The position numbers and the translations under genes are program-made. Source: an uncultured Eubacteriales bacterium (GTDB lineage: Bacteria > Bacillota > Clostridia > Christensenellales > Aristaeellaceae). Taken from it: 50,962 nt of DNA. This document shows positions 1-8,002 of the stretch, piece after piece; position 1 is the stretch's first letter; every line of letters begins with the position of its first letter. Below the pieces are notes generated by a model. The model worked only from the letters and a program-made list of their open reading frames with translations, did no database searches and had not been told where the DNA came from. The stretch is from the NCBI GenBank assembly GCA_902789365.1, contig CADANQ010000023.1, positions 1-50,962 on the forward strand, given 5' to 3'.

Positions 1-98
1 TTTCCCTTCCCCGGACTCCGTTCTTCGCCCGGGGGGTTCGCGGGGGGTACGGGTACCCCCCGCGGTATCTGTTCTGTCCGCAGGACTGAACAGATACC
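1..98. repeat. 98-bp structured repeat element, left copy
   Basis: This copy matches the reverse complement of 50774-50871 at 95 of 98 positions. It folds into successive hairpins. One is a long stem at 64-98 (arms GGTATCTGTTC and GAACAGATACC with an inner GTCC/GGAC pair). Another is a GC stem at 40-63 (arms GCGGGGGGTAC and GTACCCCCCGC). A weaker CCGG/CCGG stem lies at the outer end. It sits 7 bp past the stop codon of the GH94 gene, so in addition to being a repeat it may terminate or protect that mRNA. The window begins inside or at the edge of the element, so its true left limit is unknown. No open reading frame or transposase is associated with it. Confidence 0.85.
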
Positions 99-105
99 GG
101 ACGGA

Positions 106-2505
106 TTACATGACGACCGTGATCTGAGAGCCGTCGCGAAGCATGTCGTCGGTGAGCACCTCGCTCTTTGCTTCGGCACCGTCCACCAGCACTTTGGAGA
201 CGCCGCCTTCCCTGTGGGCGCTGTTGTCCACGGTGATGTGGAGACGTTTGCCGCGGAAGGTCTTGTCCATGGTGAAGCCGTCCCACTCGGCAGGGATGGC
301 GGGGGAGATGCGCAGGCCGTCGGGGGTGGGACGCAGACCCAGGATGCCCTCAACGCAGCCGACCATGACGGTGGAGGCGGTGCCGGTGAGCCAGTGCACG
401 TGGGCGCGGCCGGGCTGGGGCGTTTCGTGGCCCTCGATGAACTGGCTGTGGACGTAGGGCTCCACCTCGCGGATTTCGGCGCGGTCGTTGTAGGCGGCGG
501 GGCAGCTTTCCTTGAAATACCTGAAGGCGCGGCCGCCGTGGTTCATCAGACTTTCGGCCAGGATGATCCAGCCCTGGGCCTGGCAGAAAATGCCGCCGTT
601 TTCCTTGGTGGTGGGGTTGAAGAGCAGCATGGCCGCCCCGTCGAAGGCGTGTTCCTTGTAGCAAGGGGTCATCAGTTCGACGCCGTTGGGGGTGTTCAGC
701 AGTTTTTCGGTGGTGTCCAGGGCAATCTCGCTCTGCTCGGGGGTCGACGCGCCGCTGATGACGCCCCAGGACTGGGGATTGAGCCACATGGAGCCCTCGA
801 TGTTGGACTTGGAGCCGATGACCTGCCCGTCCTCGGCAAAGCCCCTGCGCCAGCGGTCGTCCTCCCAGAAGTTTTTGTTGATCTTGTCCAATTGCTCCGC
901 GGCGGTCTTTTGAATGAAGGCGCGGTATTCGTCGTTCTCTTTCTTTTCGGGCAGCAGCCAGTCCATGACCTTCAGGGCGTAATAGAACTGGAAGGCCACA
1001 AAAGCGCTTTCACCCTGGGCGCCGAGCTTGAGGCAGTCGTTCCAGTCGGCGTGCAGTCCGGCGGGCATGCCGTGGGCGCCGAGGTGGTTCAGGGTGAAAT
1101 CGATGGCGCGCCTGAGATGCTCAAGGACCGTGCCCTCGTCCCTGTCGGCAAAGGGGATGACCTTGTCCAGGAAGGCCTTGTCGCCGGTCTCGGCGACGTA
1201 CTTGTATACCGTGGGGAACAGCCACATGGCGTCGTCGGCCCGGTAATGGGGATGACCGGTCTCCCGGACGTAGCTTTCGTCCTCGGGGGTGTTCTCATGG
1301 CCGGCGTTGTGGGTGAATTTCACCAGGGGCAGGCCGCCGCCGTGGTGGACCTGGGCGCTGAGCATGAATTCGATGCGCTCCCTGGCCATGTCGGGATCCA
1401 GGTGGATGATGCCCTGGATGTCCTGGACGGTGTCGCGGTAGCCATAGCCGTTGCGCTCGCCGCAGTAGATGAGGGAGGCCGCGCGGCTCCAGACAAAGGT
1501 GGTGAAGCACTGGAAGGCGTTCCAGGTGTTGACCATGGTGTTCAGGTCCTCGTCGGGGGTGCGGATGTCCAGGTTGTTGAGCTTTGTGTGCCAGTAGGTT
1601 TTCAGTTCCTCCAGTTCCTTTTCGACCTTGCCGGCTACATCCTCCCGATAGGTATCCATCAGCTTGCGAGCCTCGGACTGGGTGCGCTGGGACAGAATGA
1701 AGGCCAGGGAAGCGCTTTCGCCGGGGGCCAGGGTGAGGACGGTATGCAGCGCGCCGCAGGGATTGCCGTTGAAGTTGAGGGAATCGTCAAGACGTCCCTC
1801 GACGACGGCCTTCGGGTTGACGAAGCGGTTGGGGCCCAGGAATCTTTCCCTGCGGCCGGTATAGCTGACCACGGGGGCGCCGGCCAGACCGAAGAAACGC
1901 TCTGAGCCGTTGGAGCCGTCGGGGTTCACGTGGCAGAAGCGGTTGATGCGCTGAAGGATGAAATCATCGTGGAACTCGGTCATCGTGATGAACTGGGTGT
2001 ACTGCATGTTCACCAGGTCCTGGGTGTAGAAGGACTCGGTGGTGAATTCGGCGTAGCCGAAGACGGATAAGGTGCGGGGCTTGTCGGATTCGTTGGTCAC
2101 CTTCAGGCGCCAGACCTCATGGGTGGCGTCCAGGGGGACGTAATACAGGGCTTTGGACCTTACGCCGCTGTACAGGGATTCGATTTCGGTATAGGAGGTG
2201 CCGTGACGGCAGACGGTTTTATACTTTTCCAGGGGCTTTTCCGTGGGACGCCAGGAGGCGGACCAGAAATCGCCGCTTTCGTCGTCCCGCAGGTAGATAT
2301 ACCGGCCGGGCTCGTCGAACTGGTTGAATATATACCTGAGAATCCTTCCGGCGGCGCCGGACTTGACGAAGGAATAGCCGCCGGCGTTCTGGGTGACGAT
2401 GGCGCCGTAGGCGGGACTGCCCAGGTAATTGGCCCAGGGCATGGGTGTGCGGGGGTCGGTGATGACGTATTCCCTGGCCGCGTTGTCGAAGTAACCGTAT
2501 TGCAT
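106..2505 (-). CDS. GH94 glycoside phosphorylase, cellobiose phosphorylase type
   Basis: A cytoplasmic enzyme of 799 residues that should split a beta-glucoside such as cellobiose with phosphate, giving alpha-glucose 1-phosphate and a free sugar. The N-terminal beta-sandwich begins MQYGYFDNAAREYVITDP, followed by the (alpha/alpha)6 barrel. The motif HADWNDCLKL puts the predicted general acid at Asp490, the position reported for the well-studied Cellvibrio gilvus enzyme. The length (about 800) is normal for cellobiose phosphorylase and there is no signal peptide. A strong AAAGGAGG lies just before the ATG at 2505. It is divergent from the ABC importer at 2891, which may import its substrate. 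A perfect palindrome between them suggests LacI/CcpA-type control. Laminaribiose or cellodextrin phosphorylase activity is a possible alternative, because GH94 specificity cannot be read from motifs alone. Confidence 0.9.
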   Translation of the reverse strand: MQYGYFDNAAREYVITDPRTPMPWANYLGSPAYGAIVTQNAGGYSFVKSGAAGRILRYIFNQFDEPGRYIYLRDDESGDFWSASWRPTEKPLEKYKTVCRHGTSYTEIESLYSGVRSKALYYVPLDATHEVWRLKVTNESDKPRTLSVFGYAEFTTESFYTQDLVNMQYTQFITMTEFHDDFILQRINRFCHVNPDGSNGSERFFGLAGAPVVSYTGRRERFLGPNRFVNPKAVVEGRLDDSLNFNGNPCGALHTVLTLAPGESASLAFILSQRTQSEARKLMDTYREDVAGKVEKELEELKTYWHTKLNNLDIRTPDEDLNTMVNTWNAFQCFTTFVWSRAASLIYCGERNGYGYRDTVQDIQGIIHLDPDMARERIEFMLSAQVHHGGGLPLVKFTHNAGHENTPEDESYVRETGHPHYRADDAMWLFPTVYKYVAETGDKAFLDKVIPFADRDEGTVLEHLRRAIDFTLNHLGAHGMPAGLHADWNDCLKLGAQGESAFVAFQFYYALKVMDWLLPEKKENDEYRAFIQKTAAEQLDKINKNFWEDDRWRRGFAEDGQVIGSKSNIEGSMWLNPQSWGVISGASTPEQSEIALDTTEKLLNTPNGVELMTPCYKEHAFDGAAMLLFNPTTKENGGIFCQAQGWIILAESLMNHGGRAFRYFKESCPAAYNDRAEIREVEPYVHSQFIEGHETPQPGRAHVHWLTGTASTVMVGCVEGILGLRPTPDGLRISPAIPAEWDGFTMDKTFRGKRLHITVDNSAHREGGVSKVLVDGAEAKSEVLTDDMLRDGSQITVVM

Positions 2506-2540
2506 CCAAGGTACCTCCTTTGATCTGTCGGATTGCGGAG

Positions 2541-2554
2541 CGCAAACGTTTGCA
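2541..2554. promoter_or_regulatory. cre/LacI-family operator upstream of the GH94 gene
   Basis: The sequence CGCAAACGTTTGCA contains a perfect 12-bp palindrome (2542-2553). It fits the CcpA/LacI-family operator pattern TGNAAACGNTTNCA except at the first base. It lies 36 to 49 bp upstream of the GH94 start codon and just downstream of a minus-strand -10 candidate (TAAAAT, complement of 2560-2565, with a weak -35 TTTTCA 17 bp further up). A bound repressor would block initiation. Whether CcpA or a local LacI regulator binds cannot be told; no regulator gene is in the window. Confidence 0.65.
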
Positions 2555-2813
2555 GACCTATTTTAGCACAAGCGAGAATAGTTGAAAAGCCCGAAACAGC
2601 GCCTGAAAGCGGCTTTTTATACTTTTTTTCTTATTATTGTCCGGAAGTCCGCCCCGGGTTCGTGCCGGGCAAAGCGCGGGATTCCGTGAGACGCGGACGG
2701 CTGTGATCCGGGGAACGGCTGAAATGAATGAGCAAAAACAGTCGTTTCTGTTTTTCCATTGTTTTTTTCGCGGTTTCAAAGAACCCGTGGCCCGGGAAGA
2801 AGGCCGGGACAGG

Positions 2814-2842
2814 TTGACAGGAAACGGCCGGTATTCTATACT
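2814..2842 (+). promoter_or_regulatory. sigma-A promoter of the ABC importer operon
   Basis: A perfect -35 TTGACA (2814-2819) and a -10 TATACT (2837-2842) are separated by exactly 17 bp. The -10 ends about 48 bp before the ATG of the DUF3798 gene. The 385-bp divergent gap 2506-2890 holds this promoter, the palindrome at 2541-2554 and an AT-rich stretch near 2615-2640; I see nothing else coding there. Confidence 0.8.
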
Positions 2843-2890
2843 TTCGATGTATATCGCTGCAACAGCGCACAATTGAAGGAGGAACACCAC

Positions 2891-4036
2891 ATGAAGAAAC
2901 TGCTTGCTGTCCTGATGGCTGCCGCCATGCTTCTGAGCCTGTGCTGCACCGCGTTCGCGGAGCCGTCCGAAGGCGCGACCTACAAGATCGCGATTATGAC
3001 CGGCACCACCTCCCAGGGTGAGGAAGAATATTATGCCGCCACCTCCCTGAAGGAAAAATATCCCAATATCGTGCTGCATGACACCTATCCCGACGCCTTC
3101 TCCTCCGAAGTGGAGACCACCATCTCCAAGCTGATCGCCTTTGCCTCCGATCCCGACGTGAAGGCCATCATCTTCGTCCAGGCCGTGCAGGGCGCCACCG
3201 CCGCCTACACCCAGATCCTGAAGGACATGGGCCGTGAGGACATCCTTCTGATCGCCGGCGTTCCCGCCGAGGATCCCGCGGACATCTCCGCGGCCGCCGA
3301 CATCGTGCTGGCCAACGACGAGATCGGCTGCGGCTACCAGGTCGCGGACATCGCCAACATGTGGGAATGCGATGTCATCGTTCACTATTCCTTCGCCCGC
3401 CATCTGTCCTATGAAACCATCGTTGCCAAGCGCGATGCCATGAGGACCACCGCCGAGAGCTACGGCATCGAATTTGTCGAGCGTGACTGCCCCGATCCCA
3501 CCGGTGACGCGGGCATGTCCGGCGCCCAGGCCGCCGTCCTCGAGGATATCCCGAAGGTCATGAAGGAATACGAAGGCAAAAAGGTCTGCTTCTACTGCAC
3601 CAACTGCGGTCTGCAGGTCGCTCTCCAGCAGGCGATCATCAACGAGCCCAACGCCTACTATGCGCTGCCCTGCTGCCCCAGCCCCTATCACGGATTCCAG
3701 GAAGCCTTCGGCCTCACCGCCACCTACGGCGACATTAACGGCGCCATCAAGAACCTGGCTGTCTACCTGAACGATCACGACGCGGTCGGCCGCTTCTCCA
3801 CCTGGGCCCTGCCCGTGAACATGTCCATGATCAACGCCGGCTTCGAGTATGCCTGCGCCTATGCCGAAGGCAAGACCGAAGGCAAGGTTGACGAAGCTTT
3901 CCTGACCGCCTGCTTCTGCAACGCCGCCGGCGGCGACATCGTGCTTGACAAGTATGTTGACGCTTCGGGCAAGGAATATGCCAACTATTACCTGATTCAG
4001 CTCGATCCCATCGACTTCGCCGATTACCTCGACTGA
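2891..4036 (+). CDS. DUF3798 substrate-binding protein of ABC importer
   Basis: A 381-residue exported protein with a typical Sec signal (MKKLLAVLMAAAMLLSLCC then TAFA, cleavage probably after AFA near residue 25). The body resembles the DUF3798 family, which has a periplasmic-binding-protein-like fold (motifs YKIAIMTGTTSQGEEEYYAA and KVCFYCTNCGLQVALQQAI). It is unusually rich in cysteine for an exported protein, with a CC pair near CPSPYHG. Its place as first gene before a double ATPase and two permeases makes it the likely solute receptor of that importer. The ATG at 2891 is preceded by AGGAGG, and upstream in-frame codons have no such site. The ligand is unknown; neighbouring sugar genes suggest a carbohydrate or nucleoside, which is inference. 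Confidence 0.82.
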   Translation: MKKLLAVLMAAAMLLSLCCTAFAEPSEGATYKIAIMTGTTSQGEEEYYAATSLKEKYPNIVLHDTYPDAFSSEVETTISKLIAFASDPDVKAIIFVQAVQGATAAYTQILKDMGREDILLIAGVPAEDPADISAAADIVLANDEIGCGYQVADIANMWECDVIVHYSFARHLSYETIVAKRDAMRTTAESYGIEFVERDCPDPTGDAGMSGAQAAVLEDIPKVMKEYEGKKVCFYCTNCGLQVALQQAIINEPNAYYALPCCPSPYHGFQEAFGLTATYGDINGAIKNLAVYLNDHDAVGRFSTWALPVNMSMINAGFEYACAYAEGKTEGKVDEAFLTACFCNAAGGDIVLDKYVDASGKEYANYYLIQLDPIDFADYLD

Positions 4037-4059
4037 TACAGGTCAACTGATTTTCTGCA

Positions 4060-4104
4060 GCCGTCCGGGGGATCCGTAAAGCCGGATGCCTCCGGGCGGC
4101 TTTT
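4060..4104 (+). terminator. Stem-loop with short T-run after the binding-protein gene
   Basis: A GC-rich imperfect hairpin (left arm GCCGTCCGGGGGATCC, right arm GGATGCCTCCGGGCGGC) is followed by TTTT. It lies between the binding-protein gene and the ATPase gene of the same operon. It is therefore more likely a partial terminator or 3' stabiliser giving more receptor than transporter, as in many importer operons, than a full stop. Confidence 0.7.
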
Positions 4105-4133
4105 AAAATGTTTTGGCAAGGGAGGCTGGCTGC

Positions 4134-5726
4134 TTGTCCGCAGATTATATTCTGGAAATGAACCATATCACCAAGGAATACGGCTCGGTGGCGGTTCTGA
4201 AGGACGTTACCCTTCGCATCCGTCCCGGTGAGATTCACGCGCTGCTGGGAGAGAACGGGGCCGGAAAATCCACCCTGATGAACGTGCTGTTCGGCATGCC
4301 CGTGATCCATACCACCGGCGGTTACCAGGGCGAGGTGATTGTGGACGGAGAAAAGACGAACATTCTTTCCCCGATGGACGCCATGGCCAGGGGCATCGGC
4401 ATGGTGCACCAGGAATTTATGCTGATCCCCGGTTTTTCCATTACGGACAACATCAAGCTGAACCGTGAGATCACCAGACCCTGGGCGGTCAGCCGTGTCC
4501 TTAGCAGGGACCTGGAATTCCTGAACAGGAAAAAGATGGCTGAGGACTCCCGGAAGGCGCTGGACAGCGTGGGCATGGGGATCGACGAACTGGCCATGGT
4601 CAGCGGCCTGCCGGTGGGGCACATGCAGTTTATCGAGATTGCCCGCGAGATCGACAAACTGGGCATGAAGGTCCTTGTGTTTGACGAGCCCACGGCGGTC
4701 CTGACCGAGTCCGAGGCGCAGCAGCTTCTGGGCGTGATGAAGGACATCGCTTCCAGGGGGATCGCCATCATATTTATCACCCATCGCCTGGACGAGGTGA
4801 TGGACGCGGCGGATACCATTACCATCCTCAGGGACGGCAAACTGGTAAAGACGCTGGACAAAAATGAAACGAATCAGGAACAGCTGGCCGCCCTGATGAT
4901 CGGGCGAGGGGACGAGAGCACGATTACCGCCGGACGACGCGACGGGGAGATCAAAGGGAACGTGGCCATGGAGATCCGGAACCTGTGGGTAAACATGCCC
5001 GGCGAAGTTGCCCGGGGCGTGAACCTGGATGTGATGGAAGGCGAGATCCTGGGGATCGGAGGCCTTGCCGGACAGGGAAAGATCGGGATACCCAACGGGA
5101 TCATGGGACTGTACGAAGCGGCCGGAAAAGTGAAGCTTTTCGGGAAGGAACTGCCCCTGAACGATGCCTCCGGAGCGCTTAAAAGCGGCTTGGCCATGGT
5201 CAGCGAGGACCGGCGCGGCGTGGGGCTGCTGCTGGACCAGAGCATCGAGGACAACATCGTTTTTTCGGCGATGCAGGTCAACGGCAGGTTCCTGAAAAAA
5301 TGGCTGGGCCAGAAGGACGCCGCCGCCATCCGCGCCCACGCGGATAAAATGGTGAAGGACCTGGATATCCGCTGCACGTCCGCTCAGCAGCCGGTGGGTA
5401 CCCTTTCCGGCGGCAACCAGCAGAAGGTGTGCGTCGCCAGGGCCCTGACCCTGGAGCCGAAGTTTCTGTTTGTGGCCGAGCCCACCCGGGGCATCGACAT
5501 CGGCGCAAAGCAGCTGGTACTGGATACCCTGGTGCGTTTGAACAGGGATACGGGCATGACCATCGTGATGGTGTCCTCGGAGCTGCAGGAACTGCGGTCG
5601 GTATGCGACCGGATCGCCATCATTGCCGAGGGCCGGGTGGAAGCGGTGCTCAGGCCCGAGGATTCGGACGTGGACTTCGGTCTTGCCATGTCCGGCGCGT
5701 CCAGGAAAGGAGGGAAGCACAAATGA
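4134..5726 (+). CDS. ABC importer ATPase, RbsA/MglA type with two nucleotide-binding domains
   Basis: A cytoplasmic ATPase of about 530 residues powering the two downstream permeases. The first domain has Walker A GENGAGKST (39-47), a degenerate signature LPVGHMQFIEIARE and Walker B VLVFDEPTA. The second domain (about 278-515) has a degraded Walker A (GLAGQGKIGIPNGI) but a clear LSGGNQQK signature near 424. This asymmetric pattern is normal for the RbsA/MglA class. I place the start at the TTG at 4134 because AGGGAGG (4119-4125) lies 8 bp upstream; a TTG at 4113 and an ATG near 4179 are less well placed. Its stop overlaps the next ATG (ATGA), indicating translational coupling. Substrate specificity is not visible. 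Confidence 0.9.
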   Translation: MSADYILEMNHITKEYGSVAVLKDVTLRIRPGEIHALLGENGAGKSTLMNVLFGMPVIHTTGGYQGEVIVDGEKTNILSPMDAMARGIGMVHQEFMLIPGFSITDNIKLNREITRPWAVSRVLSRDLEFLNRKKMAEDSRKALDSVGMGIDELAMVSGLPVGHMQFIEIAREIDKLGMKVLVFDEPTAVLTESEAQQLLGVMKDIASRGIAIIFITHRLDEVMDAADTITILRDGKLVKTLDKNETNQEQLAALMIGRGDESTITAGRRDGEIKGNVAMEIRNLWVNMPGEVARGVNLDVMEGEILGIGGLAGQGKIGIPNGIMGLYEAAGKVKLFGKELPLNDASGALKSGLAMVSEDRRGVGLLLDQSIEDNIVFSAMQVNGRFLKKWLGQKDAAAIRAHADKMVKDLDIRCTSAQQPVGTLSGGNQQKVCVARALTLEPKFLFVAEPTRGIDIGAKQLVLDTLVRLNRDTGMTIVMVSSELQELRSVCDRIAIIAEGRVEAVLRPEDSDVDFGLAMSGASRKGGKHK

Positions 5727-8002
5727 GTCTGAGCGTGGAGAACAAGCATACGGATCCGGAAAGCAAAAAAGGCCTGTCCGGACGGCGGATCTTCGGCTTT
5801 GTGCTTCTTGGGATCGCCGCGGTACTGATCGTCCTGGCGGTCATCGGCTATATCATGGCGGGAAGCGGCAAATCCGTGGCCTCCCTTGACGACATGCGCA
5901 CCCAGGCGGTGCTGCACGCGGCGTCCGACGGACTGGTGGATTCCATCGTTGCCCAGGCGCGCCAGGACAAACTGAAGGAGCTGCGCGGAGCAAAGGATTT
6001 CCGTTCCCGTGGACAGGACGCCATCAACGCGGAGCTGGACGCCGCGGGCGACGCGGCCCGGGCGGAGGCCGAGGCGCTGTACGCCAATCCCACGGTGGAG
6101 GACAGAACAGGGCTGTTCAACAGCATTGAGTCGCTGGAAAGCGCCCTGCGCGCCTTCGGCACACTGAAGGAAAGCGAGCGGGGCAGATACTCCGAACTGT
6201 ATGTCAAACTGGTGGACAGCATCGGCGACTGGACCGACCTGACCGGGAAAGCCGGGGACGACGACGAAAAACTGTTTTCCCTGCTGACGGACATTGTTCC
6301 GGAGCTTGGGAACGCGGATAACGCCCATCTGAAACCCGCGTTTATCAGGCTGTGCCGGGATATGAGCGACAAGGAACACGCCCGGGAAGAGGCGGAGATC
6401 AGGAGCGGTCTGGTTTCCGCCATGGCCGGCGCGGTGGGCGATTTCAGCGCCCTTGAGGGCCTGGACGACGACGCCCTGTGGGAGGAGCTCATAAGGAAGG
6501 TGCCTGAAATCGAGGGCAATGAGCGCTTCAGGGACGATCTTCTTGCGGAAGCGAAGCGCCGCGCCGCCGCGGCCGCAAGCGGCGAGACCGTGGAGGAAAC
6601 GGTCAAGGACGAAGGCGCGGATACGGTATATGAGACGCAGACCGATTATACTTATTTTGCCGCTTCGGATCAGCTGAAAAAGCTTGAGGAGGATAACGAG
6701 GCCGCTTTCGGCGCACTGTGGGGCGAACTGGTGACCGTTATCCCGGACCTGAACAACCTGAGCTCCAAGCTGCAGAAGTCCATGCGGACCAGCATCGAGG
6801 ACATCGTCTGGCCCGGCTCGGACGATTTCGCCACACGGTACGCCACCTATACCGGCGAGACCGGGGACAAGGGCATCGGCTTTTCGATGAAGCTGCCCGC
6901 TTCGGCCGAAAAACTCCTGGTTGGCGGCATCGCCCTGATGCTGCTGGGCCTGGTACTGGTGGGATGGAATTTCCTTACATCCAGGTTCGGCGTGCCCAGA
7001 ACCATTATCACCCTGTTCTTCCTGTATCTGTGCCTGGCGGCGGTGCTGTATGACATTTCCCTGCCCATGATGATGGGGGACATCCTGGTCCGCATGGGCA
7101 TGTACGGCATCCTGGTGCTGGCGATGATGCCCGGTATCCAGAGCGGCATCGGGCTGAACATGGGCATGACCATCGGGTGCATCGCCGGGCTGCTTGGCGT
7201 CGTTATGTCACTGCAGTTCAACATGACCGGCTTCCCCGGCCTGATCTTCGCCTGTCTTGTGGGCATGGTCGTCGCCGTTCCCCTGGGCATCGCCTATTCC
7301 AAGCTGCTCAACCGGATGAAGGGCAGCGAGATGACCATTTCCACATATGTCGGCTTCTCCTTCGTGGCGCTGATGTGCATCGGCTGGATGATGCTTCCCT
7401 TCAACAATCCAAAGATCATCTGGCTGCTTTCGGGCCACGGGCTCAGGGTGACGCACAGCCTGCTGAATTCCTACGCCCATATCCTGGACGGGTTCCTTGC
7501 CTTTGAGGTGTTGGGGGTGAAGGTGCCCACGGGCCTGCTTCTTGTCTTCCTGCTGTGCTGCTTTGTCATGTGGCTCTTCTCCAGGTCCCGCACCGGCATC
7601 GCGATGACCGCGGCAGGCAGCAATCCGCGCTTTGCGGAGGCAAGCGGCATCAGTGTGGACAGGATGCGCACCATAGGAACGACCCTTTCCACGGTTATCG
7701 CCGCGGTGGGCATCGTCATCTATTCCCAGGCCTTCGGATACGCACAGCTCTACAACGCGCCGCGTCAGCTGGGCTTTATCGCAGCCTCGGCCATCCTCAT
7801 CGGCGGCGCGACGGTAAGAAAAGCGCGGGTTGGGCACGTGATCTTCGGCGTCTTCCTGTTTGAGGGCGTCCTGGTACTGGGCCAGCAGATCGCCAATTCG
7901 GCTGTGGCCGGCGGCGGCCTGAGCGAGGTCATGAGGATTATGATCTCCAACGGCATTATCCTTTACGCTTTGACGCAGTCCGGAGGTGCCAGCCGTGAAT
8001 AA
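5723..8002 (+). CDS. ABC importer permease with ~350-residue extra domain
   Basis: A 759-residue membrane protein of the BPD_transp_2 permease family. An N-terminal anchor helix (about 24-45) is followed by roughly 350 hydrophilic, Ala/Glu/Asp-rich residues that look mainly helical. The usual bundle of membrane helices begins only near residue 398 (LLVGGIALMLLGLVLVGW). Near the C-terminus the motif SGISVDRMRTIGTTLSTVIAAVG resembles the ATPase-contact loop of ribose-type permeases. Ordinary family members have about 320-400 residues, so the inserted region is an addition and should face outside if the anchor is N-in. AAAGGAGG precedes the ATG at 5723, which overlaps the ATPase stop. It is followed by the second permease with an 8-bp overlap. 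The added domain could dock the DUF3798 receptor, but that is speculation. Confidence 0.85.
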   Translation: MSLSVENKHTDPESKKGLSGRRIFGFVLLGIAAVLIVLAVIGYIMAGSGKSVASLDDMRTQAVLHAASDGLVDSIVAQARQDKLKELRGAKDFRSRGQDAINAELDAAGDAARAEAEALYANPTVEDRTGLFNSIESLESALRAFGTLKESERGRYSELYVKLVDSIGDWTDLTGKAGDDDEKLFSLLTDIVPELGNADNAHLKPAFIRLCRDMSDKEHAREEAEIRSGLVSAMAGAVGDFSALEGLDDDALWEELIRKVPEIEGNERFRDDLLAEAKRRAAAAASGETVEETVKDEGADTVYETQTDYTYFAASDQLKKLEEDNEAAFGALWGELVTVIPDLNNLSSKLQKSMRTSIEDIVWPGSDDFATRYATYTGETGDKGIGFSMKLPASAEKLLVGGIALMLLGLVLVGWNFLTSRFGVPRTIITLFFLYLCLAAVLYDISLPMMMGDILVRMGMYGILVLAMMPGIQSGIGLNMGMTIGCIAGLLGVVMSLQFNMTGFPGLIFACLVGMVVAVPLGIAYSKLLNRMKGSEMTISTYVGFSFVALMCIGWMMLPFNNPKIIWLLSGHGLRVTHSLLNSYAHILDGFLAFEVLGVKVPTGLLLVFLLCCFVMWLFSRSRTGIAMTAAGSNPRFAEASGISVDRMRTIGTTLSTVIAAVGIVIYSQAFGYAQLYNAPRQLGFIAASAILIGGATVRKARVGHVIFGVFLFEGVLVLGQQIANSAVAGGGLSEVMRIMISNGIILYALTQSGGASRE

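Noticed and set aside
214-1905. A long open frame of about 560 codons antisense to the GH94 gene
   Set aside because: Its Gly/Val/Ala-rich, low-complexity translation has no domain, and the high-GC third positions of the GH94 gene on the other strand explain the absence of stops.
3831-5720. A 629-codon minus-strand frame across the ABC importer genes
   Set aside because: The plus strand carries clear Walker and signature motifs; the minus translation is His/Gln/Arg-rich without a domain.
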